Source: Flavobacteriales bacterium UBA2104 (GTDB lineage: Bacteria; Bacteroidota; Bacteroidia; Flavobacteriales_D; Crocinitomicaceae). From it: a DNA stretch of 64,000 nucleotides. The DNA is taken from positions 122,872 through 186,871 of the forward strand of contig DCYS01000027.1 in NCBI GenBank assembly GCA_002331485.1, given 5' to 3'. Both the position numbers and the translations under genes were made by a program. The first letter of the stretch is position 1, and each line of letters opens with the position of its first letter. The notes under the pieces are model-generated. The model saw nothing but the letters and a program-made list of their open reading frames with translations. It searched no databases and was not told the DNA's origin. Shown in pieces: positions 17,145-27,100 of the stretch.

Positions 17145-18941
17145 ATGGCAGCTGTAGCTCACGAAGGAAATCACGGACATGATCATCATGAAGAGAGCTT
17201 TGTTTCAAAGTATATCTTCAGTCAGGATCACAAAATGATTGGTAAACAGTTTCTCATGACAGCTATTTTCATGGGGCTGATTGCGATGATGTTGTCCATA
17301 TTTTTTAGAATTCAACTGGGGTGGCCAGGAGAATCTTCTGATTTTTTGAACACTTTCCTAGGTGACCGTTGGGCACCAGACGGGATTTTGAACCAGGATA
17401 TGTACTTAGGGCTCGTTACGATCCACGGTACGATCATGGTATTCTTTGTATTAACAGGTGGATTGTCTGGTACATTCTCTAACCTTCTTATTCCTTTGCA
17501 GTTGGGAGCTAGAGATATGGCCTCAGGTCTATTGAACATGATCTCATACTGGTTGTTTGCTTTGTCTTCGATCACTATGTTAGTCTCACTGTTTGTTGAA
17601 TCTGGACCTGCTATGTCTGGATGGACTGTTTATCCTCCATTATCTGCATTGCCTCAGGCAGTTTCAGGTTCAGGATTAGGTATGACATTATGGTTGTTCT
17701 CAATGACGATCTTCATTGCATCATCATTGATCGGTTCATTGAACTATATCGTTACAGTATTGAACTTAAGAACTAAAGGGATGAAAATGACGAGAATGCC
17801 ACTTACGATTTGGGCGTTCTTTGTAACAGCGATCTTAGGTGTTCTTTCGTTCCCTGTTCTGCTTTCGGCAGCGTTACTTTTGTTGATGGATCGTACAATG
17901 GGAACTTCGTTCTATTTGAGTGACATTATTGTCGGAGGAGAAATGCTGGATAATGTGGGAGGATCACCAATTCTATACCAACACTTGTTCTGGTTCCTTG
18001 GACACCCAGAGGTGTACATTGTATTACTACCTGCACTGGGACTTTCATCCGAAATTATTTCAACGAATGCACGTAAACCGATCTTTGGTTATCGAGCGAT
18101 GATTGGATCGATTTTGGCAATTGGTTTCCTTTCCTTCATCGTATGGGGTCACCATATGTTTGTGACGGGAATGAATCCGTTCTTAGGTAGTGTCTTTGTA
18201 TTTACCACACTTCTTATTGCGATTCCATCTGCTGTAAAGGTGTTTAACTACATTACTACATTATGGAAAGGTTCGATCGTATATACTCCAGCAATGTTGT
18301 TTGCAATTGGACTTGTATCAACGTTCATTACTGGTGGTGTAACAGGAATTATCCTTGCCGATTCAGCGTTGGATATCTCTGTTCATGATACATATTTCGT
18401 GGTAGCACACTTCCACGTTGTAATGGGTCTGTCGGCGATCTTCGGTATGTTTGCCGGGGTTTACCACTGGTTCCCTAAGATGTTTGGTAAAATGATGAAC
18501 AACAGGCTTGGATATGCTCACTTCTGGATTACGATTGTATCAGGATATGGAGTATTCTTACCAATGCACTTTGTTGGATTAGGTGGAGCACCAAGACGTT
18601 ACTATGATTATTCAGTGTACGATGGTTTCAACCCAACGGCAGCTGATATGATGATCGATCTAAACGTTGTTATATCTATTTTCGCAATTATTGGTGCACT
18701 GGGCCAGGTGTTATTCTTCTTTAATTTCTTCTACTCTGTTTTCAGAGGTCAGAAGGCACCACAGAACCCATGGAAATCAAATACACTAGAATGGACTACT
18801 CCTGTAGAGCACATTCACGGAAACTGGCCAGGAGAACTGCCAACCGTTCACAGATGGCCTTATGATTATTCAAAACCAGGAATGGAGGAGGATTTTGTAC
18901 CTCAAACTGTTCCATTGATGGAAGGTGAAGAAGAGCATTAA
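17145..18941 (+). CDS. coxA: Cytochrome c oxidase subunit I, A1-type heme-copper oxidase
   Basis: Catalytic subunit that reduces oxygen to water and pumps protons. 598 residues, about 12 helices. His287, Glu289 and Tyr291 in GHPEVY give the cross-linked His-Tyr and the A1-type glutamate. CuB ligands His336 and His337 are in VWGHHMF. The heme ligands His422 and His424 are in VAHFHVVMG. An extra histidine-rich N-terminus (HEGNHGHDHHEE) precedes the first helix. Last gene of the operon, followed by a strong terminator. Subunits III and IV are not in the window. Confidence 0.97.
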   Translation: MAAVAHEGNHGHDHHEESFVSKYIFSQDHKMIGKQFLMTAIFMGLIAMMLSIFFRIQLGWPGESSDFLNTFLGDRWAPDGILNQDMYLGLVTIHGTIMVFFVLTGGLSGTFSNLLIPLQLGARDMASGLLNMISYWLFALSSITMLVSLFVESGPAMSGWTVYPPLSALPQAVSGSGLGMTLWLFSMTIFIASSLIGSLNYIVTVLNLRTKGMKMTRMPLTIWAFFVTAILGVLSFPVLLSAALLLLMDRTMGTSFYLSDIIVGGEMLDNVGGSPILYQHLFWFLGHPEVYIVLLPALGLSSEIISTNARKPIFGYRAMIGSILAIGFLSFIVWGHHMFVTGMNPFLGSVFVFTTLLIAIPSAVKVFNYITTLWKGSIVYTPAMLFAIGLVSTFITGGVTGIILADSALDISVHDTYFVVAHFHVVMGLSAIFGMFAGVYHWFPKMFGKMMNNRLGYAHFWITIVSGYGVFLPMHFVGLGGAPRRYYDYSVYDGFNPTAADMMIDLNVVISIFAIIGALGQVLFFFNFFYSVFRGQKAPQNPWKSNTLEWTTPVEHIHGNWPGELPTVHRWPYDYSKPGMEEDFVPQTVPLMEGEEEH

Positions 18942-18962
18942 TAGTTAATTAAATATTTAGAG

Positions 18963-18993
18963 GCCCGGTTCACAAAACGTGTTCCGGGCTTTT
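18963..18993 (+). terminator. Intrinsic terminator of the act-cox operon
   Basis: Six-base GC stem GCCCGG/CCGGGC around a 15-base loop, then TTTT. It lies 21 bp after the coxA stop. Confidence 0.85.
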
Positions 18994-18995
18994 CT

Positions 18996-19003
18996 TATAT
19001 TTG
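18996..19003 (+). promoter_or_regulatory. -7 element before ruvB
   Basis: TATATTTG, full match to TAnnTTTG, 22 bp before the GTG start and directly after the act-cox terminator. Confidence 0.55.
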
Positions 19004-19025
19004 ACAAAGGCTTAATTCAACATAA

Positions 19026-20045
19026 GTGGAAGACGAATTTGATTATAGAGAGGAAAGTGAACGACCAGATGGTGAGTTTGATAGGGTTCTTCGACCGAAA
19101 GCACTCGAGGACTTTACAGGTCAACCAAAAGTGGTTGAAAACCTGGGTATCTTTGTCAAAGCCACGAAGGAGAGAAATGAGCCGTTAGATCATGTTTTAC
19201 TTCACGGGCCTCCTGGACTCGGAAAAACAACCTTAGCAAATATTATTGCCAATGAGTTAGATGTAAACTTCACGGTTACTTCTGGCCCAGTTCTTGACAA
19301 GCCTGGAGATCTTGCTGGACTGCTAACGAACCTCGAAGAAGGTGATGTTTTGTTTATAGACGAGATCCATCGATTGAGTCCTGTGATCGAAGAATATTTA
19401 TATTCGGCAATGGAGGATTTTGTGATTGATATAATGATCGATTCAGGCCCAAATGCAAGAACGGTTCAGATCTCACTGAATCCATTTACACTGATTGGTG
19501 CTACAACACGTTCAGGGCTCCTTACAGCTCCTTTACGGGCGCGTTTTGGTATCAATGCCCGTTTACAGTATTATACGGCTAAAACGCTTACGCTCATCGT
19601 TCAAAGATCATGTGATCTATTGGATATTGAAATTAACGATGATGCTGCCTATGAAATTGCAAGCAGAAGTAGGGGAACACCAAGAATTGCTAATGCACTT
19701 TTAAGACGAGTCAGAGATTTTGCTCAGATCAAAGGAAGTGGACTCGTCGACATTGATATTACCAACGTTGCTCTCGAGGCTTTAAACGTTGATAAAAATG
19801 GCCTAGACGAGATGGATAATAAGATCTTGTCAACAATGATCGATAAATTCAATGGAGGTCCTGTGGGAATAAGTACCATTGCGACTGCTGTTGGAGAAAA
19901 TGCTGGAACGATCGAAGAAGTATATGAACCTTTCTTGATTCAAGAAGGATACTTAGTAAGAACCCAGCGCGGACGTAAAGTGACTCCTAAAACTTTTGAT
20001 CATCTTGGCAAGAGCCCTGGCGCGCATCAGGGAGGATTATTTTAA
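19026..20045 (+). CDS. ruvB: Holliday junction branch migration helicase RuvB
   Basis: AAA+ motor that with RuvA drives branch migration of Holliday junctions. 339 residues, normal length. GTG start chosen because the family N-terminal region (SERPDGEFDRVLRPKALEDF) follows and no upstream ATG exists. Walker A is GPPGLGKTT, Walker B is LFIDEIHRL, sensor region IGATTRSGLL, and the winged-helix C-terminus contains PFLIQEGYLVRTQRGR. queG follows after 11 bp. Confidence 0.98.
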   Translation: MEDEFDYREESERPDGEFDRVLRPKALEDFTGQPKVVENLGIFVKATKERNEPLDHVLLHGPPGLGKTTLANIIANELDVNFTVTSGPVLDKPGDLAGLLTNLEEGDVLFIDEIHRLSPVIEEYLYSAMEDFVIDIMIDSGPNARTVQISLNPFTLIGATTRSGLLTAPLRARFGINARLQYYTAKTLTLIVQRSCDLLDIEINDDAAYEIASRSRGTPRIANALLRRVRDFAQIKGSGLVDIDITNVALEALNVDKNGLDEMDNKILSTMIDKFNGGPVGISTIATAVGENAGTIEEVYEPFLIQEGYLVRTQRGRKVTPKTFDHLGKSPGAHQGGLF

Positions 20046-20056
20046 ATACATTTATT

Positions 20057-20998
20057 TTGTCTGAGCATCTGCGACAAAAACATACTGAATTAGTCAAACG
20101 CATCGCTCGTAATCTTGGTTTCATGTATTGTGGAGTCTCTAAAGCTGAGTTTTTAGAAGAGGAAGCTCCCCGCTTAACGAATTGGTTGAAGCAAAACAAC
20201 CATGGGAAGATGTCATACATGGAAAACCATTTTGATAAAAGGTTAGATCCAACTAAGCTCGTTCCTGGTGCGAAAACAGTAGTCTCTTTACTTTATAATT
20301 ATAGTGTTCCTGATGAGCAAAGACATGATTCGTTCAAGATCGCAAAATATGCGTATGGAGAAGACTATCATTTCGTAATAAAAGATAAGCTGAAATCATT
20401 TTTTACCTCAATTCAACAGGAGATCGGAGAAGTTGGGGGGAGAGTATTTGTTGACTCTGCACCTGTTCTGGAGAAAAGTTGGGCCTCGAAATCTGGTTTG
20501 GGTTGGGTTGGTAAGAACACCAATCTCATAAACCCAAAGGAAGGCTCATTCTTTTTTTTAGCTGAACTGGTCATTGATCTTCCTCTAATACCAGATGGTC
20601 CTATCAAAGATTATTGCGGAACATGTACTAAATGCATAGACGCTTGTCCAACAGAAGCCTTGAAGCCATACGAAATTGATGGCAGTAAATGTATTTCTTA
20701 TCTTACAATCGAATTAAAGGAAAACGTTATTCCGTCAGAGTTTAAAGGCAAAATGGATGATTGGATCTTCGGTTGTGATATTTGCCAGGATGTATGTCCG
20801 TGGAATCGATTTTCAAAGCCTCATAATGAGCCTCGCTTTTTGCCAGATCAAAAACTTTTGGAGATGTCTAAAAATGAATGGACAGATCTTACAAGGGAAG
20901 TTTTTAACGAGATCTTTAAAAAATCTGCTGTCAAAAGAACAAAATACGCCGGGCTAAAACGAAATATTTCATTTATAGATCAAAAAAAAGAGGGATGA
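20057..20998 (+). CDS. queG: Epoxyqueuosine reductase QueG
   Basis: Cobalamin- and iron-sulfur-dependent enzyme that makes the last step of queuosine synthesis at the tRNA wobble base. 313 residues. A TTG start is needed, since the family N-terminal helix (HTELVKRIARNLGF) lies before any ATG. Two 4Fe-4S motifs are visible: CGTCTKCIDACP and CDICQDVCPWNR. SKSGLGWVGKN-type residues (ASKSGLGWVGKNTNL) match the cofactor site. The stop overlaps the terminator of the opposite-strand small gene. Confidence 0.96.
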   Translation: MSEHLRQKHTELVKRIARNLGFMYCGVSKAEFLEEEAPRLTNWLKQNNHGKMSYMENHFDKRLDPTKLVPGAKTVVSLLYNYSVPDEQRHDSFKIAKYAYGEDYHFVIKDKLKSFFTSIQQEIGEVGGRVFVDSAPVLEKSWASKSGLGWVGKNTNLINPKEGSFFFLAELVIDLPLIPDGPIKDYCGTCTKCIDACPTEALKPYEIDGSKCISYLTIELKENVIPSEFKGKMDDWIFGCDICQDVCPWNRFSKPHNEPRFLPDQKLLEMSKNEWTDLTREVFNEIFKKSAVKRTKYAGLKRNISFIDQKKEG

Positions 20999-21011
20999 TA
21001 ACTCACCCCTC
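20982..21011 (-). terminator. Intrinsic terminator of the 59-residue minus-strand gene
   Basis: Nine-pair stem with one mismatch, arms at 20990-20998 and 21003-21011 around a 4-base loop. On the minus strand it is followed by eight T (the A run at 20982-20989). It overlaps the last codons of queG. Confidence 0.75.
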
Positions 21012-21035
21012 CCTTACCTTCCTAAAGAAGAATAT

Positions 21036-21215
21036 CTAAAAAACTTTGTTTAAGATTGATGGATACATATGACCAAACTCGATCATGCACCACTCTTTGA
21101 AAGATTTTAACTCGTCTGACTCTTTGATCCACTGTAAAGCCTTCACAAGTTCCTTGTGGAACAAATTACGATCAAAGCTCACCTTAACGAGTATTTTTTT
21201 ACTTAATTCAACCAT
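21036..21215 (-). CDS. Small conserved Bacteroidota protein, 59 residues
   Basis: Reads MVELSKKILVKVSFDRNLF and ends HMYPSILNKVF. It is basic at the N-terminus, with a tryptophan-rich centre (LQWIKES and FKEWCMIEFGH) and no signal peptide or membrane segment. I recall similar short proteins with a SKKIL-KVSFD start and a central WC motif in Flavobacteria; no function is known to me. Support comes from a near-consensus TATCTTCG element 24 bp upstream of the ATG (21240-21247) and an intrinsic terminator 24 bp after the stop. It lies opposite to its neighbours. Confidence 0.8.
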   Translation of the reverse strand: MVELSKKILVKVSFDRNLFHKELVKALQWIKESDELKSFKEWCMIEFGHMYPSILNKVF

Positions 21216-21436
21216 CGTTAAATGATTTTAAAATTCATTCGAAGATAATTATTTCTGACCTGAGAAACGTGTTAAAAAACGTTTAAATTTTAACGTTGAT
21301 ATGTGGAAAATGTCCCTTCGTCGGATATTATTGAGGTTTGGTAGAAATCAACATCTATACAGATTTATCCACAGTCTTGAAAAACAACTGTTTAAAGTGC
21401 TAAATTTTCTATATTTATTAAAATCGTTAACAAAAG
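21216..21436 (+). other. Intergenic region with DnaA-box-like sites
   Basis: 221 bp, AT-rich, between divergent genes. It contains TTATCCACA at 21365-21373 (perfect DnaA box) and TGTGGAAAA at 21302-21310 (one mismatch, opposite orientation). -7-like words TAAATTTT (21401) and TATATTTA (21410) precede the kinase gene. Confidence 0.45.
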
Positions 21437-23416
21437 ATGACAAGGTTTCTGAATACTTTATTAATTGTTTGCTTCGCTTCTTTCACTATAGCTCAGAAGG
21501 GAAATAGGGAACAGGAGGCGAGCTTCAATGAGCTTGCCGAAAAGATCAGAAAGAGCACTTACTTTGATTCAACAAGTGTGTTTAAATACGGTCAGGACGC
21601 TATTAAAATTGCAGAAGACTTAAATGATATTTCTAAGAAGGGGCTGATCTATCAATATTATGGAAATTTCAACTACTATTCTGGTAGACAAGAAACGGCA
21701 CTAAAGTATTACGACTCCACATTGAACTTTGCAAATCAAGTTGGAGATACTACGTTGATCAACTCTACTTTAATTCGGAAAAACTTTATTGCTGCGGAAA
21801 GAGGGAAAAAAGACATTGCTGAAAGTGAGTTCAAGGATCTTCTCAAAGCTTCGAAAAAAAGAAACGATTATAAAAACGCTCTGGAATGTTTAAATGGATT
21901 GGGAATCTTAGCTGAGGATAAAAATGATCAGGGACAAGCAATTGACTATTACCTTAAAGCATATTCGTATGCAGAGAAGCTCGAAGATCTATATTTGAAG
22001 GGCATGCTTATGAATAACATAGGGCTGATCAAGTTCAGGAATGAACAGTACGATGATGCCCTCACCGACTTTAAAAAAGGGGTTGAGTTCTCTGACTCCA
22101 TCAATAACTTTAGGTTATCATTCAACTTGCAAAACAATATTGGCCTACTCTATGAGCAAACAGGTGAAACTGAAAAATCAATTGAGCATTTTGAGCAAAC
22201 TTTAGCAAATGCAAATAAACTTGGTTTTCCATTTAATATTGCGGTAACCCATTTGAACCTAAGTAATAGCTATTCGCTGAATGAACAATATGAGCTAAGT
22301 ATCCTTCATGCTGATTCTATGATAAATATCTTACGTAGGATCAAAGATTTTAGATATATAGCTAAGCCGTACCTATTAAAATCATCTGTTTATAGAAAGC
22401 AAAATAAATTAGATCGTTCTCTTCAGTTAGCTGATTCTGCTTTGCTACTGGCCAGAAAATATGACAAAGTTGAGGACATTGTTGAAGGCTACAAACAAAA
22501 ATCTGAAGTATTAAAAGCAAAGGGAAATTTTGAAGAAGCTTTATCTTATTATGAGCAGTACTATGAAATGAGTGATAGTATTGATGAAATAAGTAACCAG
22601 GAAAGATTCGCCGAATTGCAAGTGGCATATCAAACTGAGAAAAAAGAAGCAGAGTTGAAAGAAGAGAAAGCAAGAACCTCGATGCTTGAAAAAGATAATA
22701 AGCTAAAAGAATCAAGAATTGTGATCATAGCTGTTGTGAGTTTCTTTGTTTTAATAGCAACGGTACTATTCTTTTATTTGAGGCACTTAAGATCAACAAG
22801 GGCTCAGCAAAGAAAATTTAGTCAGCAACTGATTGCAAACCTCGATGAAGAGCGTTCAAGAATCTCAAGAGATCTTCATGATGATATAGGACAGTCTTTA
22901 TCTGTAGCTAAATCGAAAGTAAATTTATATAACAAAGGTCAGATCCAGGATCTGGAAGATTTGGAAGAAGGACTAGGAGAAATTATTCAACAGGCTCGAT
23001 CACTTTCGCATCGATTACATCCATCTTACTTGGAAAAGATAGGTTTAAAAAGATCTGTGATCTCTTTATTGGATCGAGTTGAAAAAAGTACCGGCGTAAT
23101 TACGAGTTGTGAACTAGAGTCAAGAATAGACGATTTAAACTTGTTTAAGCAAACTCAGCTGTATAGGATATTACAAGAATGCATTAACAACACATTAAAG
23201 CATGCTGAGGCTAAGTCGATAAAAGTTTCTATTGAACGTAAAGAAGGCGAGTATACTCTACTTTATCAGGACAATGGAAAAGGCTTCGAAGTTGGCAGTA
23301 AGAAGCTTGGGCTAGGAATGATGACAATAAAGGAAAGAGCCCAGCGAATAAACGGAAAGTTGAACATTCTGAGTCAGCCCGAAAAAGGCTTCAAGCTTAT
23401 CATAAAATTTAATTAA
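21437..23416 (+). CDS. TPR sensor histidine kinase (HisKA_3 type)
   Basis: 659-residue membrane sensor kinase. A signal peptide (MTRFLNTLLIVCFASFTIAQ) is followed by about 380 residues of tetratricopeptide-like helical repeats in the periplasm, then a coiled linker and a membrane helix at about 428-448. The dimerization/phosphoacceptor motif RDLHDDIGQ has His481. The ATPase lid shows NNTLKHAEA, DNGKGFE and GLGMMTIKERA. The response regulator gene starts 9 bp downstream, so the pair forms one two-component system. This architecture is common in Bacteroidota; the signal sensed is unknown. Confidence 0.93.
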   Translation: MTRFLNTLLIVCFASFTIAQKGNREQEASFNELAEKIRKSTYFDSTSVFKYGQDAIKIAEDLNDISKKGLIYQYYGNFNYYSGRQETALKYYDSTLNFANQVGDTTLINSTLIRKNFIAAERGKKDIAESEFKDLLKASKKRNDYKNALECLNGLGILAEDKNDQGQAIDYYLKAYSYAEKLEDLYLKGMLMNNIGLIKFRNEQYDDALTDFKKGVEFSDSINNFRLSFNLQNNIGLLYEQTGETEKSIEHFEQTLANANKLGFPFNIAVTHLNLSNSYSLNEQYELSILHADSMINILRRIKDFRYIAKPYLLKSSVYRKQNKLDRSLQLADSALLLARKYDKVEDIVEGYKQKSEVLKAKGNFEEALSYYEQYYEMSDSIDEISNQERFAELQVAYQTEKKEAELKEEKARTSMLEKDNKLKESRIVIIAVVSFFVLIATVLFFYLRHLRSTRAQQRKFSQQLIANLDEERSRISRDLHDDIGQSLSVAKSKVNLYNKGQIQDLEDLEEGLGEIIQQARSLSHRLHPSYLEKIGLKRSVISLLDRVEKSTGVITSCELESRIDDLNLFKQTQLYRILQECINNTLKHAEAKSIKVSIERKEGEYTLLYQDNGKGFEVGSKKLGLGMMTIKERAQRINGKLNILSQPEKGFKLIIKFN

Positions 23417-23424
23417 ATTTAGGC

Positions 23425-24081
23425 ATGACTTTCCTCATAGCAGATGATCACCCTATATTTCGAAGTGGATTAAAATCACTTTTGAATAACGCTTTCCCCG
23501 ACGCTACGATCATAGAAAAGGAAAATGGACAAGAAGCAGAAAAGGTCATTCAAGATGAGAAGCCTGATTATGCTTTTCTGGATATAGACATGCCAAAGAA
23601 AAATGGTCTAGAGGTATGTAAGTCATGTGCAGATAAGTTTTCTACCAAGTTGATCATTTTAACCATGTATAATGATGGTGAAATGCTGCGGAAAGCAATG
23701 AACAATGGTGCGAATGCCTACATGGTTAAGGACAACACTTCTGATGAACTTGTTGAGTGCATTGAAAGCTTAAAAAGTGGAGAAAAATATTGGGCAAAAT
23801 CATTGCGAAAATCTTCAAAGATCCAAAAAGAGCTTAAGGAGTATAAGGATATTTCTGAAAAACTCTCGACTTTAACAGAAACGGAATTAAAAACCTTGAA
23901 GCTCGTTGGGCAAAAGTATTCCAGTAAGGAGATTGCAGACTTACTCTTTGTCTCACCTAAATCCGTTGAAAACTACAGGTCCAGGATTTGTAAGAAGTTA
24001 GCACTTGATGCCAGAAATAATAGTTTATTGATCTGGGTCTTAGAACACAAAGGGGTGATCGAAGAGTTCGGTAACGACTAA
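23425..24081 (+). CDS. NarL/LuxR-family response regulator
   Basis: 218 residues. The receiver domain has acidic residues D7 and D8, the phosphoacceptor D53 in FLDIDMP, and Lys in VKDNTSD. A LuxR-type helix-turn-helix follows at about 155-210 (LTETELKTLKLVGQKYSSKEIADLL, then SVENYRSRICKKL). It partners the upstream kinase. A rho-independent hairpin follows, so the large surface-protein cluster downstream has its own promoter and may be a target (inference). Confidence 0.95.
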   Translation: MTFLIADDHPIFRSGLKSLLNNAFPDATIIEKENGQEAEKVIQDEKPDYAFLDIDMPKKNGLEVCKSCADKFSTKLIILTMYNDGEMLRKAMNNGANAYMVKDNTSDELVECIESLKSGEKYWAKSLRKSSKIQKELKEYKDISEKLSTLTETELKTLKLVGQKYSSKEIADLLFVSPKSVENYRSRICKKLALDARNNSLLIWVLEHKGVIEEFGND

Positions 24082-24113
24082 TTAAAGTTGAATTTTTAAC
24101 ATTAAGTTAATTT

Positions 24114-24132
24114 GAGGGGGTGCCCCTCTTTT
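24114..24132 (+). terminator. Terminator after the response regulator
   Basis: Six-base stem GAGGGG/CCCCTC with loop GTG, followed by TTTT. Confidence 0.8.
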
Positions 24133-24151
24133 ACTGAATATCAATTGAGTG

Positions 24152-24159
24152 TAGATTTG
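24152..24159 (+). promoter_or_regulatory. -7 element of the surface adhesin cluster
   Basis: TAGATTTG, full match to TAnnTTTG, 23 bp before the ATG at 24183. Confidence 0.55.
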
Positions 24160-24182
24160 TGGTGTTATTTAACACACACATC

Positions 24183-27100
24183 ATGAAAACACTACTACAA
24201 CTGGTAGCAATTTTTATTGCTACATGTTCATTCGGTCAACTTACCACCACTTTCAGAATTAATTATGACCAGGCGTTGCTTGACCTGCCGGGTAATGCGG
24301 TTGAATCATTGACACCTGATCAATATGTTTTTGCCGGTACGAACCTAACGTTTATTCCTATTTATGGGACGGTTACCGAATTAGACTCAAATGGTGATTT
24401 GGTTTGGTCAAAAAGTTACTCTGATGGATCTTTTGGTTTTCAATTAAATGATATCAAAAAAGATCAATCTCAAAATGAATACTATGTCTGTGGTGGAAGC
24501 GATTCCAACGCAGGAGTTTTCATGCGCTTAGATGCAACTGGAAATGTCGTTGTTTCAACACGTTTTCAGATCAATGAGGCAGATGGAGCATATTTAAATA
24601 GAGTGATCAAAACTTCCGACGGAGGATATTTAGCCGCGGGTTACGTAACCGGGCATGATCCAGATGGAGCTGGACCAGAAACGTATTTCGCACCAATCAC
24701 TTATACAGATAATAACGGTGATTCTCAAACTGACATAATTAGCTCACCTCTTCTTGTAAAGTTCGACGCTAGTGGAAACCACGTATGGCATCATGTTACT
24801 AGATATTATACAACTGTTGCAAAAAACCCTGGTGATAGAATATATAACGATGCGTCTTTTAGAGACGTAGTTGAAACTGCTGACGGCTACATGGCTGTTG
24901 GTCAATATGATGTAAATCAACATCGCTCAAACCAAAACAGTGATGGTGATGATGCAACACCTACGGATGCATTGATATTCAAAACAGATTTGTCAGGAAA
25001 TATTCAATACCATAGACAAGTAGATAACCCAAACACAAGTACAACCCAAAACAGCAAGTTTTTATCTGCAATTAATAAAACCAGTGCAGGTGATCCAATT
25101 GCAGCCGGAGGAGACGATGGTGAAGAATTAGTTATGAAATATGGAGCGACAGGTGCATTTTCTTTGACATTCAGTCAAACAGCACTATACTCTGGTGGCT
25201 TTTTTGGTTCGGATCCAGTAGATATTTCTCAAATTTATGAGGTTAACGGAAGCACAGATCTAGTAACAATGGGTATGTATATTAGACCTTTTGCTTTCGA
25301 GTTTTCGAATTCGTTACATAGAATGAATGCAAATGCAAACTCAACTGTTTGGGCAAAGAAATATACATTCGGTTTAGCGACAATATTACCTAGAGGTCAA
25401 CAGACAAGTGATGGAGGGTATTTAATGACTTCTACAACATCTGGAGCGTCTTGGGATTATCAAGTGATTAAAACGGATCAAAATGGAGACACTCCTTTAG
25501 CGGACTGTCCTCCAGGTACATTTAGTCCATCTCACTCGGGAGGACCAACAACGATAGGAACACCGAACTATAATGCATATTCAGGAACTGTAGGAGCTAG
25601 TTCGCTAACTGTTGCTGTTGGTACAATTAATCCAACTCAGAATATAGTCTGTAGAACTATCGAGTGTACACCACCACCAGTTGCAACAACGGTAACAGCA
25701 ACACCTTCAACGATATGTGCTGGAGACAACTCTACTATTACAGCTTCAGGGCCGGGAACTAATGTGTCTTATAATGTCTACGATGCTGCCTCTGGAGGTA
25801 CTAATTTAGGAGGTGTGCCTTTATCGGTGTCACCTGGAACAACAACTACATACTATGTGGAAACGGTAGATAATTCAGACCCATCTTGTGTGAGCACAAG
25901 TAGGGCTCCAGTCACGATTACTGTAAACCCAGTTCCAACAGCAAACCCGGCGAGTAATTCACCACTGTGTGTTGGGGATAACCTAAATCTTACTACAGAT
26001 AATGTAGCGGGTGCGACCTATTCCTGGACAGGACCGAATGGTTTTACAAGTAGTTCAGAAGACCCAACGATTAATGGGGTTACACTTGCCGCAGATGGAA
26101 CTTACTCACTTACAGTTACTGCAGGAGGTTGTTCAAACGGCCCAGTAACAACAGACGTTGTTGTAAATACCACACCTACTGCTACTGCTGGAGCTGTTTC
26201 GACCACTATTTGTTCAGGAGATGATATAGAGTTGACTGCGAACACAGTTTCGGGAGCAACATATTCATGGACAGGACCAAATGGATTTACAAGTTCTGAT
26301 CAAAATCCGACAATTGTTGGTGCTGGAACAAATGCGGATGGGACATATAACCTGACAATTTCTGTAGGAAGTTGTACCTCAAATTTAGCAACAGTGGATA
26401 TAACAGTAAATTCAACTCCGACTGTATCAGCAGGTGCAACAGCAACCACTGTTTGTGAAGGAGACAATATCGAATTGAACTCAACTACGGTTTCTGGAGG
26501 AACATATTCATGGACAGGACCGAATGGGTTTACGAGCGGGAATCAAAATCCAACTATTAATAATGCTACCACGGCAGAGGATGGAACATATTCGTTAACT
26601 GTGACTGTTAATGGTTGTACATCGTCATCTTCAACTGTGGATGTAACGGTTAGCCCTGCGCCAACAGCAACACCTGGAGCTATATCAACGACAATTTGTT
26701 CAGGTGATGATATCGAGTTGACTGCGAACACAGTTTCAGGAGCGACATATTCCTGGACAGGACCAAATGGATTTACAAGTTCTGATCAAAACCCAACAAT
26801 CGTTGGGGCCGGAACCAATGCAGACGGAACGTACAGTTTAACGATAACAGTTGGTTCTTGTTCATCATCTACCGAAACAATAGATGTAACAGTAAATGAA
26901 ACACCTACTGCAACAGCATCTGCAACATCTACAGATGTTTGTGAGGGCGAAGATATTGAGTTGAGTACTAGTCTTGTTTCAGGAGCGACATATTCCTGGA
27001 CAGGGCCAAACGGTTTCACTAGTTCTGACCAAAACCCGACGATCTCAGGGGCAACTTCAGCAGAGTCGGGAACTTACACACTTGTTGTTACTGCAAATGG

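Noticed and set aside
21216..21436. Chromosomal origin
   Set aside because: Only two DnaA-like sites, no typical origin neighbours; not enough evidence.
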